The notes: generated by a model not told the origin, from the letters alone. Positions 17,110 through 26,223 are shown, counted from the stretch's first letter. The stretch is 44,452 nt of DNA from Methanobacterium sp. UBA176 (GCA_002505765.1 DAVZ01000049.1:1-44452), one strand, 5' to 3'. Made by a program: numbers and translations.

Positions 17110-17323
17110 TTTTTCCCTCCTGCCCCTCATGATAATGTGTTTAATACAAATTATTTTTAATTAATTTTAATATATTAAAAGGGGGTAAATCCATAGAGAC
17201 AATTTTAATCTCCTTTGTTGATTAGATTCAAATATTATAAATACTTTGTTTTTGGAGTCAATGGATAATATTTAATATTAAAATGAATATCATAATCTTT
17301 AACTTAAAAAATACATGATAAAA

Positions 17324-18673
17324 TCAGGACAATTTGTTGACCTTTTTTATATAAGCATCTGCATCAAATTTACGCTTTAAACCATTGGCATTCATGTATC
17401 TTACCTTTCCAAATATCTCCCTTTCCTTCCATGCTCGATCGTGTTTTCCAAAGCACCATGCAACACCAGTAAAAGCGTTAGGATCCCTTCCATCGATTTC
17501 ATATTTGTTGTTTAGATAAAGTGCGATTTTAAATGCTTCTTCAGGGCTTTTGATCCATTCAAGAATCTTTTTACCCCAGTACATCCTCATGTATCCATGC
17601 ATTTTGCCGGTGGTCATCATCTCTTTTTGAGATGCATTCCAGTAGGGATCCCCAGTTTCTGCTTTTTCAAGTTCTCTAAGGCTGTATATAGGTTCCCTTT
17701 TGTCTTTTTTATGTTCTAAAAGCGTCTTTTTTGCCCAGTCTGGAAGTGCTAAGAAGGAATCATAGTTAGAATTATAGTAAACAAAATTCATGCTCAATTC
17801 CCTCCTGATAATCAATTCCTCTAAAAATGATTCTTTTCCAGGTGAATTTGACTTTAAAACTTCTAAAGCCATAAATAAAGGAGAAATTTGTCCAAAATGT
17901 AGATAGGGACTCATATTTGATGGATGATCCCTGTTTGGATCATTTTTAAACCTTTCATACCCTTCTAATTTATTATCCAGAAAATTTTGGAAATGTTTCA
18001 ATGCTTCATGGGTTCCACCGTGAAAATAATCTGATTCAACCACACTTTCATCGATATTTAAGGATTTAATTAATCTATCAATGTTTTCAATATCAACGGA
18101 TTCAAAATTAAGATTCTCAGAGCTAATTTCCAGATTAATGCTCTTAAGTGGGATTAAAAATTTATCTAAAACCTTTTTTATCTTTTTACGAAGCGTTGCT
18201 GCAGAATACTCTTCTTTTTGGGATGCAATTACAACAGGAACCACGACATCAGTTTCAATTTGAATAAATGGGCATTTAATACCTTCTGAAACTTTTTTTC
18301 TCCATTCCCTTTCAATTTTAAGGTATCCTGCATCAACTATGGTTAATGAGGCATTTTTTGGTAATTCAATTGCTCCTATTGGGGGAATTTTGTTCAATAT
18401 AACTATTTTAATGTTTCTTTCTTCAAGAGAAGCTTTGACATTCTTTAAACCTTCAAGCATAAAATAGTAGTGTCTTCTATTAGCTTCAGGGAAATTATCT
18501 GTTATTCCAAAATAAACAATAAGGGGCTTTTGAAGTTCATTTGCCTTTAAAATAGAATACTCTAAAGCATGGTTATAATGGGTTCTATGGGATGATTGCA
18601 TCCAGTAAAGAACATACTCACCGGACTTTATCTCTTTATCATTAAATATTGATATACGCTCTTTTTGAATCAA
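17324..18673 (-). CDS. phr: Class II CPD photolyase
   Basis: A 449-residue FAD-containing photolyase that splits UV-induced cyclobutane pyrimidine dimers using blue light. It is of class II, the type found in methanogens and higher eukaryotes. Signatures are VLYWMQSSHRTHYNHAL at the N-terminus, MSPYLHFGQISPL in mid-protein, and GRDPNAFTGVAWCFGKHDRA plus FGKVRYMNANGLKRKFD near the C-terminus, around the FAD and DNA pocket. The start codon is TTG at 18673, with GGGGATG upstream. The gene directly follows a decayed DUF523/DUF1722 gene; those domains are often found beside photolyases, so the pair probably formed a light/DNA-damage unit. Confidence 0.93.
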   Translation of the reverse strand: MIQKERISIFNDKEIKSGEYVLYWMQSSHRTHYNHALEYSILKANELQKPLIVYFGITDNFPEANRRHYYFMLEGLKNVKASLEERNIKIVILNKIPPIGAIELPKNASLTIVDAGYLKIEREWRKKVSEGIKCPFIQIETDVVVPVVIASQKEEYSAATLRKKIKKVLDKFLIPLKSINLEISSENLNFESVDIENIDRLIKSLNIDESVVESDYFHGGTHEALKHFQNFLDNKLEGYERFKNDPNRDHPSNMSPYLHFGQISPLFMALEVLKSNSPGKESFLEELIIRRELSMNFVYYNSNYDSFLALPDWAKKTLLEHKKDKREPIYSLRELEKAETGDPYWNASQKEMMTTGKMHGYMRMYWGKKILEWIKSPEEAFKIALYLNNKYEIDGRDPNAFTGVAWCFGKHDRAWKEREIFGKVRYMNANGLKRKFDADAYIKKVNKLS

Positions 18674-18687
18674 ATTAGCATCCCCAA

Positions 18688-19633
18688 TTACTCATAAATA
18701 GTCGTAATTTCAATAAGTTCTTCAGGATAAGGCTCAAAAAATGTCTGATTTCCTAAATAATCATTCTGGAATCTGATGATCCATGTTTTAAAATATTTTG
18801 ACATACCAGCAGAGGATAAATTCTATTTCTATATTTTTCTATTGAATCCAGAAAGAATGATTTCTCCTCATGATTCAGTTCATTACTGAAATAGCCCATT
18901 GAATGCATCAGTATGTTGATAATGAACTTTTTATTGGGATCTTTTAGCATGCTGTCATTTTAAACGATTTCATAATTTTGAATCAGTTCATCAATATCAA
19001 TTTTATCTTGATTGGCAGTAATTCTACCCATTTTTCTCACATTATCCTGATTATAGGCCATTAAAAGGTATTTATTCTGGGTATGGAAATTGATAAGATC
19101 ATGGAGTGAAGGTGATTCCTTAATCTTTCTAAATCGTGTTAAAGTGTACAATTTTGTTAAAAAGTTTTCACGTATCTTCAAATTTCTGAGACGGCCTTCA
19201 TCTTCAACAGCAAGATATGGAAACTTATTTAATACGGTTCCTCCAAAAAATCCGTATTTATATTTGTTCTGTCCATATCCCTGATAAACCCTGACTGCTT
19301 TAATTCCGCATGAAGGAGATTTATTCTTTAATATAAACCCATCAACATCCTTTAAACCTTTAAGAAAACTTCTACTAAAGTTTTCCATTATTTCGGTAAG
19401 TCTCTTTCTGTGGATGGTTGATAAAGTCTTAATTTTCCATCTAATTCTATAACTCTGATAGGATCGCGGGGAATTCCAAGTTCTATTTCCACTTCAGGGC
19501 AAACTGGATAAAATTCAACATAATCTTTTAGTTTTTCCACAAATTCGCTTTTAATGATAGCTCCATTCCATCTGCAGGCTTCAAATTCTATGCACTTACT
19601 GCTAACTACTTTAGGTCTTTCAATTGTTCTCAA
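18688..19633 (-). pseudogene. Decayed DUF523/DUF1722 fusion gene
   Basis: A gene for a protein of about 315 residues lies in pieces. The first 81 residues begin at a TTG (19633, with AAGGGGA upstream) and hold the DUF523 start VVSSKCIEFEACRWNGA. One missing base near 19396 shifts the frame; restoring it gives DLTEIMENF across the break. The middle piece (SPSCGIKAVRVY, GRLRNLKIRENFLTKLYTL) ends at an in-frame TAA (18960-18962), after which the DUF1722 part continues as MLKDPNKKFIINILMHSMGY. A last frameshift near 18780 splits off KTWIIRFQNDYLGNQTFFEP, which ends at 18688. Two shifts and one stop make an assembly error unlikely, though not excluded. Confidence 0.85.
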
Positions 19634-19676
19634 ATGAATCCCCTTCTCTTGTATTAAATAGAAAATAAAAGTGGAT

Positions 19677-20165
19677 TTAAGGGTTTAAAAGGAATAATGA
19701 GTAGTTCAGGTAAGAGGCAATGGTAACCCAGATGATATAGGGCACCAGAAGAATTCCTGCGGCTTTCGATATTCTGTAGAACAGTATGATGTTTATAAGG
19801 ATTGCAATCCACAGGAAAATGATCTCTATAAGCCCTCCAAATAAGGATTTAAACCCGAAAAATATAATTGTCCAGAAGAAGTTCAGAATAAGTTGCACAA
19901 AAAATACTCCAATCGCAATTTTAACATCGCGTCTTTCAAATCCTTCACGCCATACTAAAAACAGTGCAATACCCATTAGAATGTAAAGAATTGTCCATAT
20001 CGGTCCAAATGCCCATGCTGGTGGGGTCCAGGATGATTTATTTAATACATCAAAAAAAGTAGGTATTGAGCCAAATGTGGCAAAAGAGCTTGTAAATCCA
20101 ACTATCAATGGAATTAAAACCGATATAATCAATTTTGGAATTTCTTCCTTTCTAAAACTCTCCAT
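19677..20165 (-). CDS. tspO: TspO/MBR family membrane protein
   Basis: A 162-residue five-helix protein of the TspO/translocator family, which binds porphyrins and related compounds and is linked to oxidative or light stress. Family marks are SWTPPAWAFGPIWTILYILMG around residues 45-65, FFWTIIFFG near 100, and ASYLNYSLFLLN at the end. The start at 20165 is chosen because a GGGGGG-containing binding site lies 6-12 bases upstream; a 40-residue in-frame extension looks non-coding. It neighbours the decayed DUF523/DUF1722 gene and photolyase on the same strand, which fits a light-response theme. Substrate here is unknown. Confidence 0.9.
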   Translation of the reverse strand: MESFRKEEIPKLIISVLIPLIVGFTSSFATFGSIPTFFDVLNKSSWTPPAWAFGPIWTILYILMGIALFLVWREGFERRDVKIAIGVFFVQLILNFFWTIIFFGFKSLFGGLIEIIFLWIAILINIILFYRISKAAGILLVPYIIWVTIASYLNYSLFLLNP

Positions 20166-20348
20166 TATTTTCCCCCCAGTATATATGATGGATATTCTTA
20201 TATTGATTCCAATTATTAATAATTTTGATTTATAAAATGATAAATACAGCAATAAACAGTCTTCAATCTCTTTTCCACTATACAATCATGACTATATTCG
20301 AATTGATTATATGGAGTCTATGTTAATTTTAGAATGTAAAATAATAAT

Positions 20349-21341
20349 TTAAACTAATTTCGCCCTATCATAAACATTCTTAAGCGTCTGCATATCAACG
20401 CTGGTATAAATCTGGGTTGTTGAAAGGTTAGAATGCCCCAGAAGTTGCTGAATAGCCCTGATATCAACACCGTTCTTTAAAAGATGTGTGGCGAATGAAT
20501 GCCTTAATATATGGGGAGTTACCTTTTTTTTTATCCCTGCAACCTTGGCATGTTCTTTTATCATTATCTGTACATATCTGGGAGTTAAATGGTTTCCAGA
20601 TCGGTTGGCAAAAAGATATTCGCTGGTATTATCCTTTTTTTGGAGATAATCTTCAATAAGAATCTTTGTTTCCTCATCAAAAAGTACAATACGGTCTTTT
20701 TCACCTTTACCTCTTATCCTTATAGTTCTTTCATGTAAATCCACATTATCCAAATAGAGGTAAACTACTTCTGAAACCCTGAGACCTGATGAATAAAGTA
20801 AAGCTAAGATTACTTTATTTCTAAGATTTATGGCTTTTCCCCGTTCTGTATTACAAATCTCTTTCTTATCGAAGGCGTTGATTAGGTTCTTAACTTCATT
20901 TTCGTTAAGATGTTTGGGGAGTGATTTAGTCCTTTTGGGGGTTTTTATTTCCTTTAAAACATGAATACCTCCAAACTCAAAAAATTTTTTAACAACAACC
21001 GTTACCAGATAGATGTAATTCTGTGAAACGCCTTTATCACGCTTTAAGTACTGTATGTACTTTTTAAATGATCTTAAAACCCTTCTTTCATCAGTTAAGT
21101 TTTTTTCCTGAAATAAGAAATTATAAAAATTAATTACAATGGATTTATATGTTTTTATTGTGTTCCCTGAATAATTCCTTATCTCCAGCTCGATTAAATA
21201 GTCTTCAATCATTTCAGGAAAATCAAAGGTCTCTAAAATAGATTTTTCATGGATATAGCTCTGTTCATTTGCGGTCATGCTCTCTGAATTTGATAATTCA
21301 TTGGGCGAGTTTCTTCTTATTTGATTGGAATATGGATTCAT
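20349..21341 (-). CDS. xerA: XerA-like tyrosine recombinase
   Basis: A 330-residue tyrosine recombinase. All catalytic residues are in place: Arg188 (SSGLRVSE), Lys212 (GKGEK), His277 and Arg280 (HILRHSFATH), His303 (LGHSNLSTT) and the nucleophile Tyr312 (IYTSV). An N-terminal SAM-like core-binding domain spans about residues 40-130, preceded by a polar 35-residue tail. Archaeal XerA resolves chromosome dimers at a dif site; no dif-like site is recognised here. The start has a poor binding site, and Met22 is an alternative. It lies downstream of the Lon-like ATPase gene, 128 bases away, in a replication-related group. Confidence 0.92.
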   Translation of the reverse strand: MNPYSNQIRRNSPNELSNSESMTANEQSYIHEKSILETFDFPEMIEDYLIELEIRNYSGNTIKTYKSIVINFYNFLFQEKNLTDERRVLRSFKKYIQYLKRDKGVSQNYIYLVTVVVKKFFEFGGIHVLKEIKTPKRTKSLPKHLNENEVKNLINAFDKKEICNTERGKAINLRNKVILALLYSSGLRVSEVVYLYLDNVDLHERTIRIRGKGEKDRIVLFDEETKILIEDYLQKKDNTSEYLFANRSGNHLTPRYVQIMIKEHAKVAGIKKKVTPHILRHSFATHLLKNGVDIRAIQQLLGHSNLSTTQIYTSVDMQTLKNVYDRAKLV

Positions 21342-21469
21342 TTTATCAGCTATATCACTTATTAAATTTATAACTTATTTTTGACTTTTAATCCTGATTA
21401 TACTTTATATTTTATTTATATTATTATAGATAAGTTGATAAAAAACTTCTGCACTTGATTAAAATTATT

Positions 21470-22981
21470 TTACATGTAACTTCGGTCAACATTTTCGTTG
21501 TTTCCCTTAAATGAGCCGCTGCTCATTCTTTGAGAACTGGAAATATCCTTTTGCACAGCATTTTCAAAGCTTGAATATCTTTTAATTATCTGATCTTCTA
21601 TCGAAATGGCGTTTTTAATTGCAAAATTCATGTGTTTTTCGAGAATGTATTGATCATCATCCATTACAGCCATATCTCCTGCCATTCTCACCACTCCACC
21701 CAGATCTCGTAATCGAAGAGAAAGAGAATCTTTCTGGTCGTCAATAATTCTGGCTCTTTTTCTTGCTTCTTCAATAAGTAGTTCAACAGCCCCCCTGATT
21801 GCATGGGGTATCCTTCCATCCATCTGAATTTCCTGAGCTACAAACTGGGCTATTCTTGCTTCATTTTCTTCAGTATCTGGCATTGTGGTTCTCATCAGAA
21901 TCTCATATCCTTCTCCCTGGATTCTTGAGCGTAATGGGGGTAGTATATACTGAACATCGCGTATGTTACACGCCCCTACAAAAATGAAATCACATGGACA
22001 ATTTTCAACTTTAACTGAACTTCCAGCACTTTGTGGATTTCTTCCAATAATTGGAAATACCTTATCCTGCATTGCACTTAGAATATAGCGCTGTAATACT
22101 GCTATATGAATTATTTCATCTATAAAAAGAACTCCTTCATGAGCTTCGTGGATTGCACCAGGAACAACACGTTCATATGGTTGTGTTCCTAAATCTGGAT
22201 GCCCTCCATAAGGGTCATGTCTTACGTCTCCCAGTAATTCAGTTTCACTGGCACCTGTAGCCTGTACAAACATTTTTCTATCCAAAGGCACAACCACGTT
22301 TTTAGGTTTTTCATCCACAATCTCCCGCCGCTTTTCAAGAGCATCCTGATCGAGTATCTTTATTTTGTCTCCATCAATTCTTTCATAGATTACAACTTCT
22401 TCCTTTCCATTATTTATTCTTGTTGTGGTTACGCGCTCTTGAGGAATGCTTATATGTCCAGAATTCATTTCAAACATTCCTAAGAGATCACCAAGGTGTT
22501 TTCTTCTGGCATTTATGTGGGAAAATTTATCTCCACCACAGTTTGGGCATATACTTTGATATGCACTGTTATAATTACCGCAATGAACGCATCTAAATCC
22601 CAATCTTTCTGCAACCGCCTCGGGAACGCCTCTTGGATCTACAACATCACCTTCCGCCTTTTGAAGGTCTATTTTTTCGCTCTCCATTTCTTTTCGAGTT
22701 TTAATTTCAACGAAGGGCCTTTCAGGTCTTTCAGGGTTGTGAACAACGTTTATTTCTTCGTTAGGTTCGCCTAAATGGAAGGAAATGGCCTGGGCTATTA
22801 ATGATTTTCCTATTCCTGGCGGTCCAACGAGCAGCAGGTTTCTTCTCTGTTTTGTAGCGATTTTAACAAAATTGATAATGTCTTCGTGTCCAATAACTCG
22901 TTCTAAGGGATCTTTTGGTATTAAAATGTCTTTTGTTGTTTCTATATCACTTAAAAACTCATTATTCATGTTAATATACAT
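21470..22981 (-). CDS. Lon-like AAA+ ATPase with zinc ribbon, no protease domain
   Basis: A 503-residue ATPase related to the AAA+ part of archaeal LonB. Walker A is GPPGIGKS (residues 53-60), and Walker B is GVLFIDEI. Conserved Lon-type stretches include GATGASETELLGDVRHDP-like sequence before Walker B, and LPPLRSRIQGEGYEI. A zinc ribbon is inserted after the first strand-helix unit: Cys131, Cys134, Cys145 and Cys148. The C-terminus ends in a polar Ser/Asn-rich tail with no protease domain and no Ser-Lys dyad, and the transmembrane segment of LonB is also absent. GAGGGA lies 8 bases before the chosen ATG. It follows dnaG on the same strand. A remodelling role in DNA metabolism is an inference. 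Confidence 0.75.
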   Translation of the reverse strand: MYINMNNEFLSDIETTKDILIPKDPLERVIGHEDIINFVKIATKQRRNLLLVGPPGIGKSLIAQAISFHLGEPNEEINVVHNPERPERPFVEIKTRKEMESEKIDLQKAEGDVVDPRGVPEAVAERLGFRCVHCGNYNSAYQSICPNCGGDKFSHINARRKHLGDLLGMFEMNSGHISIPQERVTTTRINNGKEEVVIYERIDGDKIKILDQDALEKRREIVDEKPKNVVVPLDRKMFVQATGASETELLGDVRHDPYGGHPDLGTQPYERVVPGAIHEAHEGVLFIDEIIHIAVLQRYILSAMQDKVFPIIGRNPQSAGSSVKVENCPCDFIFVGACNIRDVQYILPPLRSRIQGEGYEILMRTTMPDTEENEARIAQFVAQEIQMDGRIPHAIRGAVELLIEEARKRARIIDDQKDSLSLRLRDLGGVVRMAGDMAVMDDDQYILEKHMNFAIKNAISIEDQIIKRYSSFENAVQKDISSSQRMSSGSFKGNNENVDRSYM

Positions 22982-23052
22982 TTTTAATATCCCTCTGCTC
23001 TTATACTTTTAAGATTTTTAAGTACACAGAAATGCATCTGTGGAATTTTGAT

Positions 23053-24213
23053 TTATCTGGTTATAACTTTTATTGGGCTTGGTTTTCTAACCACATCACT
23101 CATTCTTACCGCAACAATGTGTTTAAGTCCTTTTTCCTTGGCAATGTCGATTAATCTTTGACTGATAACTCCATCAAATACCACTGCATAGGTATTATTT
23201 TCAACATTTTTAAGTTCATCGTAGAGATTTTCAACTTTAACTTCTTTCAATATGTTTAAAGCGTCATCAAATATTTCGGCATTGCCTGTACCTTCTAAGT
23301 CTTTCAATACTCCTTTCAATACTTTAATCTTATCTTCACCCTTTTCTTTTTCTTTTTCTTCTATTTTCTCTAATTTAACTCCAAGATCGTGGTACATTTG
23401 TTCGACAGGTACTTTATCCCTCAAAGCTACCATTACTTCTTCTTTTTCAAGATCTTCTACTTCTTTTCCTCTTGGAGCTCTTGTAACGTAGTCGACCTCT
23501 CCAACTTGAAGTAATTCTTTTAAAATTAATTCTCCGCCACGGTCACCGTCCACAAAAGCTGTTACAGTTTTGTTTTTAGTAAGCTCAGCTACTGTTTTAG
23601 GAACACTTACACCTTCAACAGCGATGGCGTTTTTAACCCCGTATCTTAAGAGATTTAAAACATCTGCCCTTCCTTCAACTACGAGTATTGCATCGGATGT
23701 AGCAACGTTAGGGCCTGCAGGGAGTCTTTCGTCACCAAATTCGGTTATTTCATGAATTCTCATGGCTTCTTTGACTTCTTCTATCATTTTAAGGCTTTCC
23801 GGAGTTACTTCTTCCATCATTACTTTGTAAAGTTCCTTTGCCCTATCTACAACTTTCCTCCTTTTAACTGCTCTTACATCCTCAACTTTAGAAACCTGTA
23901 TGTAAGCTTCGCATGGCCCCACTCTGTTAATTGTTTCAAGTGATGCTGCAAGAATGGCGGTTTCAACTCTATCAAGACTTGATGGAATTATAATTTCTCC
24001 TTTTGAACGGCCTCCTCTTGAATTAATGTTTACTTTGATCCTTCCTATACGTCCTGTTTTTTGTAATTCTCTTAAATCAAGATCGTTGCTTAAAAGACCT
24101 TCTGTTTGGCCAAAAACAGCACCAACAACATCGGGTTTTTCTACAATACCATTAGCATTAATTTGAGCATGAATGAGATATTTAGTTGTACTTATTTCTT
24201 CGCCTTTTCCCAT
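23053..24213 (-). CDS. dnaG: Archaeal DnaG (TOPRIM primase / exosome subunit)
   Basis: A 386-residue archaeal DnaG. In archaea the protein is known both as a primase and as the poly(A)-binding cap component of the RNA exosome. The N-terminal DnaG-specific domain begins KYLIHAQINANGIVEKPDVVG. The TOPRIM domain follows, with Glu180 (VVEGRADV) and Asp222/Asp224 (VDGDRGG). A charged linker rich in Glu and Lys (about 285-310) leads to the C-terminal domain. AAGGAGG precedes the ATG by 8 bases. A hairpin with a GCAA loop lies in the leader, between the upstream TOPRIM gene and this one. Confidence 0.95.
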   Translation of the reverse strand: MGKGEEISTTKYLIHAQINANGIVEKPDVVGAVFGQTEGLLSNDLDLRELQKTGRIGRIKVNINSRGGRSKGEIIIPSSLDRVETAILAASLETINRVGPCEAYIQVSKVEDVRAVKRRKVVDRAKELYKVMMEEVTPESLKMIEEVKEAMRIHEITEFGDERLPAGPNVATSDAILVVEGRADVLNLLRYGVKNAIAVEGVSVPKTVAELTKNKTVTAFVDGDRGGELILKELLQVGEVDYVTRAPRGKEVEDLEKEEVMVALRDKVPVEQMYHDLGVKLEKIEEKEKEKGEDKIKVLKGVLKDLEGTGNAEIFDDALNILKEVKVENLYDELKNVENNTYAVVFDGVISQRLIDIAKEKGLKHIVAVRMSDVVRKPSPIKVITR

Positions 24214-24245
24214 AAATGGGCCTCCTTTCGATTAATAGATACTTT

Positions 24246-24263
24246 CATGATGTTGCCATCATG
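24246..24263 (-). promoter_or_regulatory. GNRA-loop hairpin in the dnaG leader
   Basis: On the minus strand the sequence is CATGATG-GCAA-CATCATG, a perfect 7-base stem closed by a GCAA loop, a GNRA tetraloop. It lies 33 bases before the dnaG start codon and downstream of the UPF0292 TOPRIM gene. It could be a transcript-processing or translation-control element, or part of a terminator for the upstream gene. Confidence 0.5.
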
Positions 24264-24298
24264 TGTGATTTGGCTTCATTGGAAGATAATATGATCAG

Positions 24299-24757
24299 TT
24301 ACTGATTACTTCCATATGGATAATCTTCAAATTTCAATCGTTTTATATGTTTTGGAAGACTTTCTATATCCTTAATATATTTTTTAGATATATTCATAAT
24401 TTTCTTTCTTATATTAAGATCTGGGTGAGAGCCAAGACTTTGTATGTCTTCTGACAGTTTTTTTGCAAGTATTTCACCTTTCCGATCAAAATCTGTCAAT
24501 ATTATAATTTTTGAGGATGATTCAACAGCTTTTTCAGCGATTTCAAAGAGTTTAAGACCGGAACCAGAAACTTTAATTATTCTAACATCAATCACTGGTT
24601 CTTTTAAAGCTTTTGAAGATGGAATATTTTCTAATTCCTCAAACAAAAGTTGTTTGAGGGCTTCTTCGTCTTTTTTACCCTCGACAAGAATTGTAGCTCC
24701 CTGTTCCACGCTATGTGATAGCTCTTCAACAATACGAGATAATCTTCTAAAACTCAT
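24299..24757 (-). CDS. Small TOPRIM protein (UPF0292 family)
   Basis: A 152-residue stand-alone TOPRIM domain of the UPF0292 type. The catalytic Glu is in ILVEGKKDEEAL (about residue 26), and the Asp pair is in LTDFDRKGEIL (about 90-92). A basic C-terminal tail follows. TOPRIM domains occur in topoisomerases, primases and RNase M5-like nucleases, and this short archaeal form is thought to be a nuclease, but its substrate is unknown. It precedes dnaG by 85 bases on the same strand. There is no Shine-Dalgarno, so it may have a leaderless or short-leader message. Confidence 0.85.
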   Translation of the reverse strand: MSFRRLSRIVEELSHSVEQGATILVEGKKDEEALKQLLFEELENIPSSKALKEPVIDVRIIKVSGSGLKLFEIAEKAVESSSKIIILTDFDRKGEILAKKLSEDIQSLGSHPDLNIRKKIMNISKKYIKDIESLPKHIKRLKFEDYPYGSNQ

Positions 24758-24773
24758 GATAAAGCCATTATGA

Positions 24774-25246
24774 AATTTTTAATAAGTATCTATGATTTTA
24801 TATAACTTTATTATATAAAAATTGAATAGTTAGATAAACCAGTGCCATTTATAAAATACAAAATCTCTTTTTAAATAAATAAAAAAAAACATGTTATTAA
24901 AACTTTAATTTAATATTGTCATTTAAATTGGAATAATCAAAAATATACGAAATAAGGAGTTGATTTTAAAATGTTTCTTCATAATCAATTTGAATTTTTA
25001 TTTTTATATAATTCAAAATAAAATTTATCGACCTGATTTTATCTTCTTAATCTTATATTATCTAATAATTTGATTTTTTATTATTTCTATTTAATCAGCT
25101 TTCTAAAATGTTACAGGGCTTAATAGATTTTGAGTATCGTACTTATGCCAAAGTTTTAAATATATTAGAGATTTATTTCAATATATGATTGAAAATCAGG
25201 AGGTTCTCAAAATTCATTCTGAATTAGAACCCAAAATAGAAAATTT
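24774..25246. other. AT-rich gap without a recognised gene
   Basis: This 470-base stretch separates the divergent TOPRIM and DUF211 genes. Seen in it are TATA-like tracts facing both ways, an AAGGAG (24954-24959) before a 16-codon frame at 24971 that is too short to trust, and a 30-codon frame from 25185 that overlaps the DUF211 start. No tRNA fold, repeat array or strong hairpin was found. Confidence 0.5.
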
Positions 25247-25261
25247 TTGGAGGATACGAAA

Positions 25262-25552
25262 GTGGCAAAAGGCCTGATAAGAATTGTATTGGATATACTT
25301 AAACCTCATGAACCGAATATACCCTATTTTGCAAAGTATTTAAGTGAATTAGATGGAGTTGATGGGGTAAATGTTACCTTAATGGAAATTGACAAGGAAA
25401 CTGAAAATGTTAAAGTAACAATGCAGGGAAATGATCTGAATTTTGATAAAATAAATGATGCAATAAAGCAATACGGTGGTTCAATTCACAGTGTTGATGA
25501 GGTAGTTGCAGGTAAAAAACTTGTTGAAGAGGTTACAACACCTCAGGACTGA
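25262..25552 (+). CDS. DUF211 family protein
   Basis: A 96-residue DUF211 protein with a ferredoxin-like alpha/beta pattern: MAKGLIRIVLDILKPHEPNI, GVDGVNVTLMEIDKETENVK, then DAIKQYGGSIHSVDEVVAG. Family members form small oligomeric rings and are found across methanogens, often near TOPRIM/DnaG genes; their role is unsettled. The start is GTG at 25262, with TTGGAGGA 7 bases upstream; a TTG at 25247 is in frame but lies on the binding site itself. The RraA-like gene follows 5 bases after its stop, so the two are co-transcribed. Confidence 0.88.
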   Translation: MAKGLIRIVLDILKPHEPNIPYFAKYLSELDGVDGVNVTLMEIDKETENVKVTMQGNDLNFDKINDAIKQYGGSIHSVDEVVAGKKLVEEVTTPQD

Positions 25553-25557
25553 TTTTA

Positions 25558-26223
25558 ATGAAAAAAGGGAGGAAGCTTTCTCCAGAAAGTCTCTTAGATA
25601 AATTTTCGCATAAATTTTCTTATTCTAAACTGGTTCGTTTTCATCTGACCACTTCCCAGATTTCCGATGCCCTTAAAAATGTCACCGGCAATCCTGGAGT
25701 AATGCAGGGAATTAAGCCTCTATCCAATGTTAATGTGATTGGAAAAGCAGTAACTGTTAAAACGGATGAAAATGATTGGGGTACTTGTGTTAAAGCTATA
25801 GATATTGCTGGTAAAGGTGAAATTATTGTTATTAAGGTTGATGGTTATGATCAGGCAGTTTGGGGTGAATTAACTTCAAAAACTGCACAGAAAAAAGGAG
25901 TAATATGTACAGTGGTGGACGGCGCAGTAAGGGATATTGAGGCAATTAAAAGGTTAGAATTTCCTGTTTTTTCAAAAAATGTTGTTCCAAATGCTGGAAG
26001 TCCCTTAAATCAGGGTAAAACTAATATTCCAATAGAATGTGGAAATGTAACAGTAAAAACCGGAGATTTAATCGCTGGTGATGAATGCGGCCTCGTTGTC
26101 ATTCCATACGAAAGTTTAAAGGAAGTTATAGATGAAGCTCTGAAGATTAAAAAGGAGGAAGAGGAGATCATCAGAAAAATTGAAAAAGGATATTCACTGT
26201 CATCCATTCTGGAATTAAAATAA
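25558..26223 (+). CDS. RraA / HMG-aldolase-like protein
   Basis: A 221-residue protein of the RraA-like fold, shared by class II 4-hydroxy-4-methyl-2-oxoglutarate aldolases and regulators of RNase E. The active-site pattern is present: GELTSKTAQKKGVICTVVDG followed by AVRDIEAI (Arg-Asp pair near residue 123), and GDECGLVVIP near the end. It carries an extra N-terminal segment of about 40 residues and a C-terminal helical tail. In methanogens, related domains are also fused to hexulose-6-phosphate synthase, which is not the case here. Substrate is unknown. It is tightly linked to the DUF211 gene. Confidence 0.8.
   Translation: MKKGRKLSPESLLDKFSHKFSYSKLVRFHLTTSQISDALKNVTGNPGVMQGIKPLSNVNVIGKAVTVKTDENDWGTCVKAIDIAGKGEIIVIKVDGYDQAVWGELTSKTAQKKGVICTVVDGAVRDIEAIKRLEFPVFSKNVVPNAGSPLNQGKTNIPIECGNVTVKTGDLIAGDECGLVVIPYESLKEVIDEALKIKKEEEEIIRKIEKGYSLSSILELK

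Noticed and set aside
21342..21469. A dif recombination site next to xerA
   Set aside because: No paired arms around a short spacer were found in the adjacent intergenic DNA.
24954..25021. A 16-codon frame after AAGGAG in the gap before the DUF211 gene
   Set aside because: Spacing of 11 bases is long, composition is Phe/Leu-rich from AT bias, and no family is recognised.
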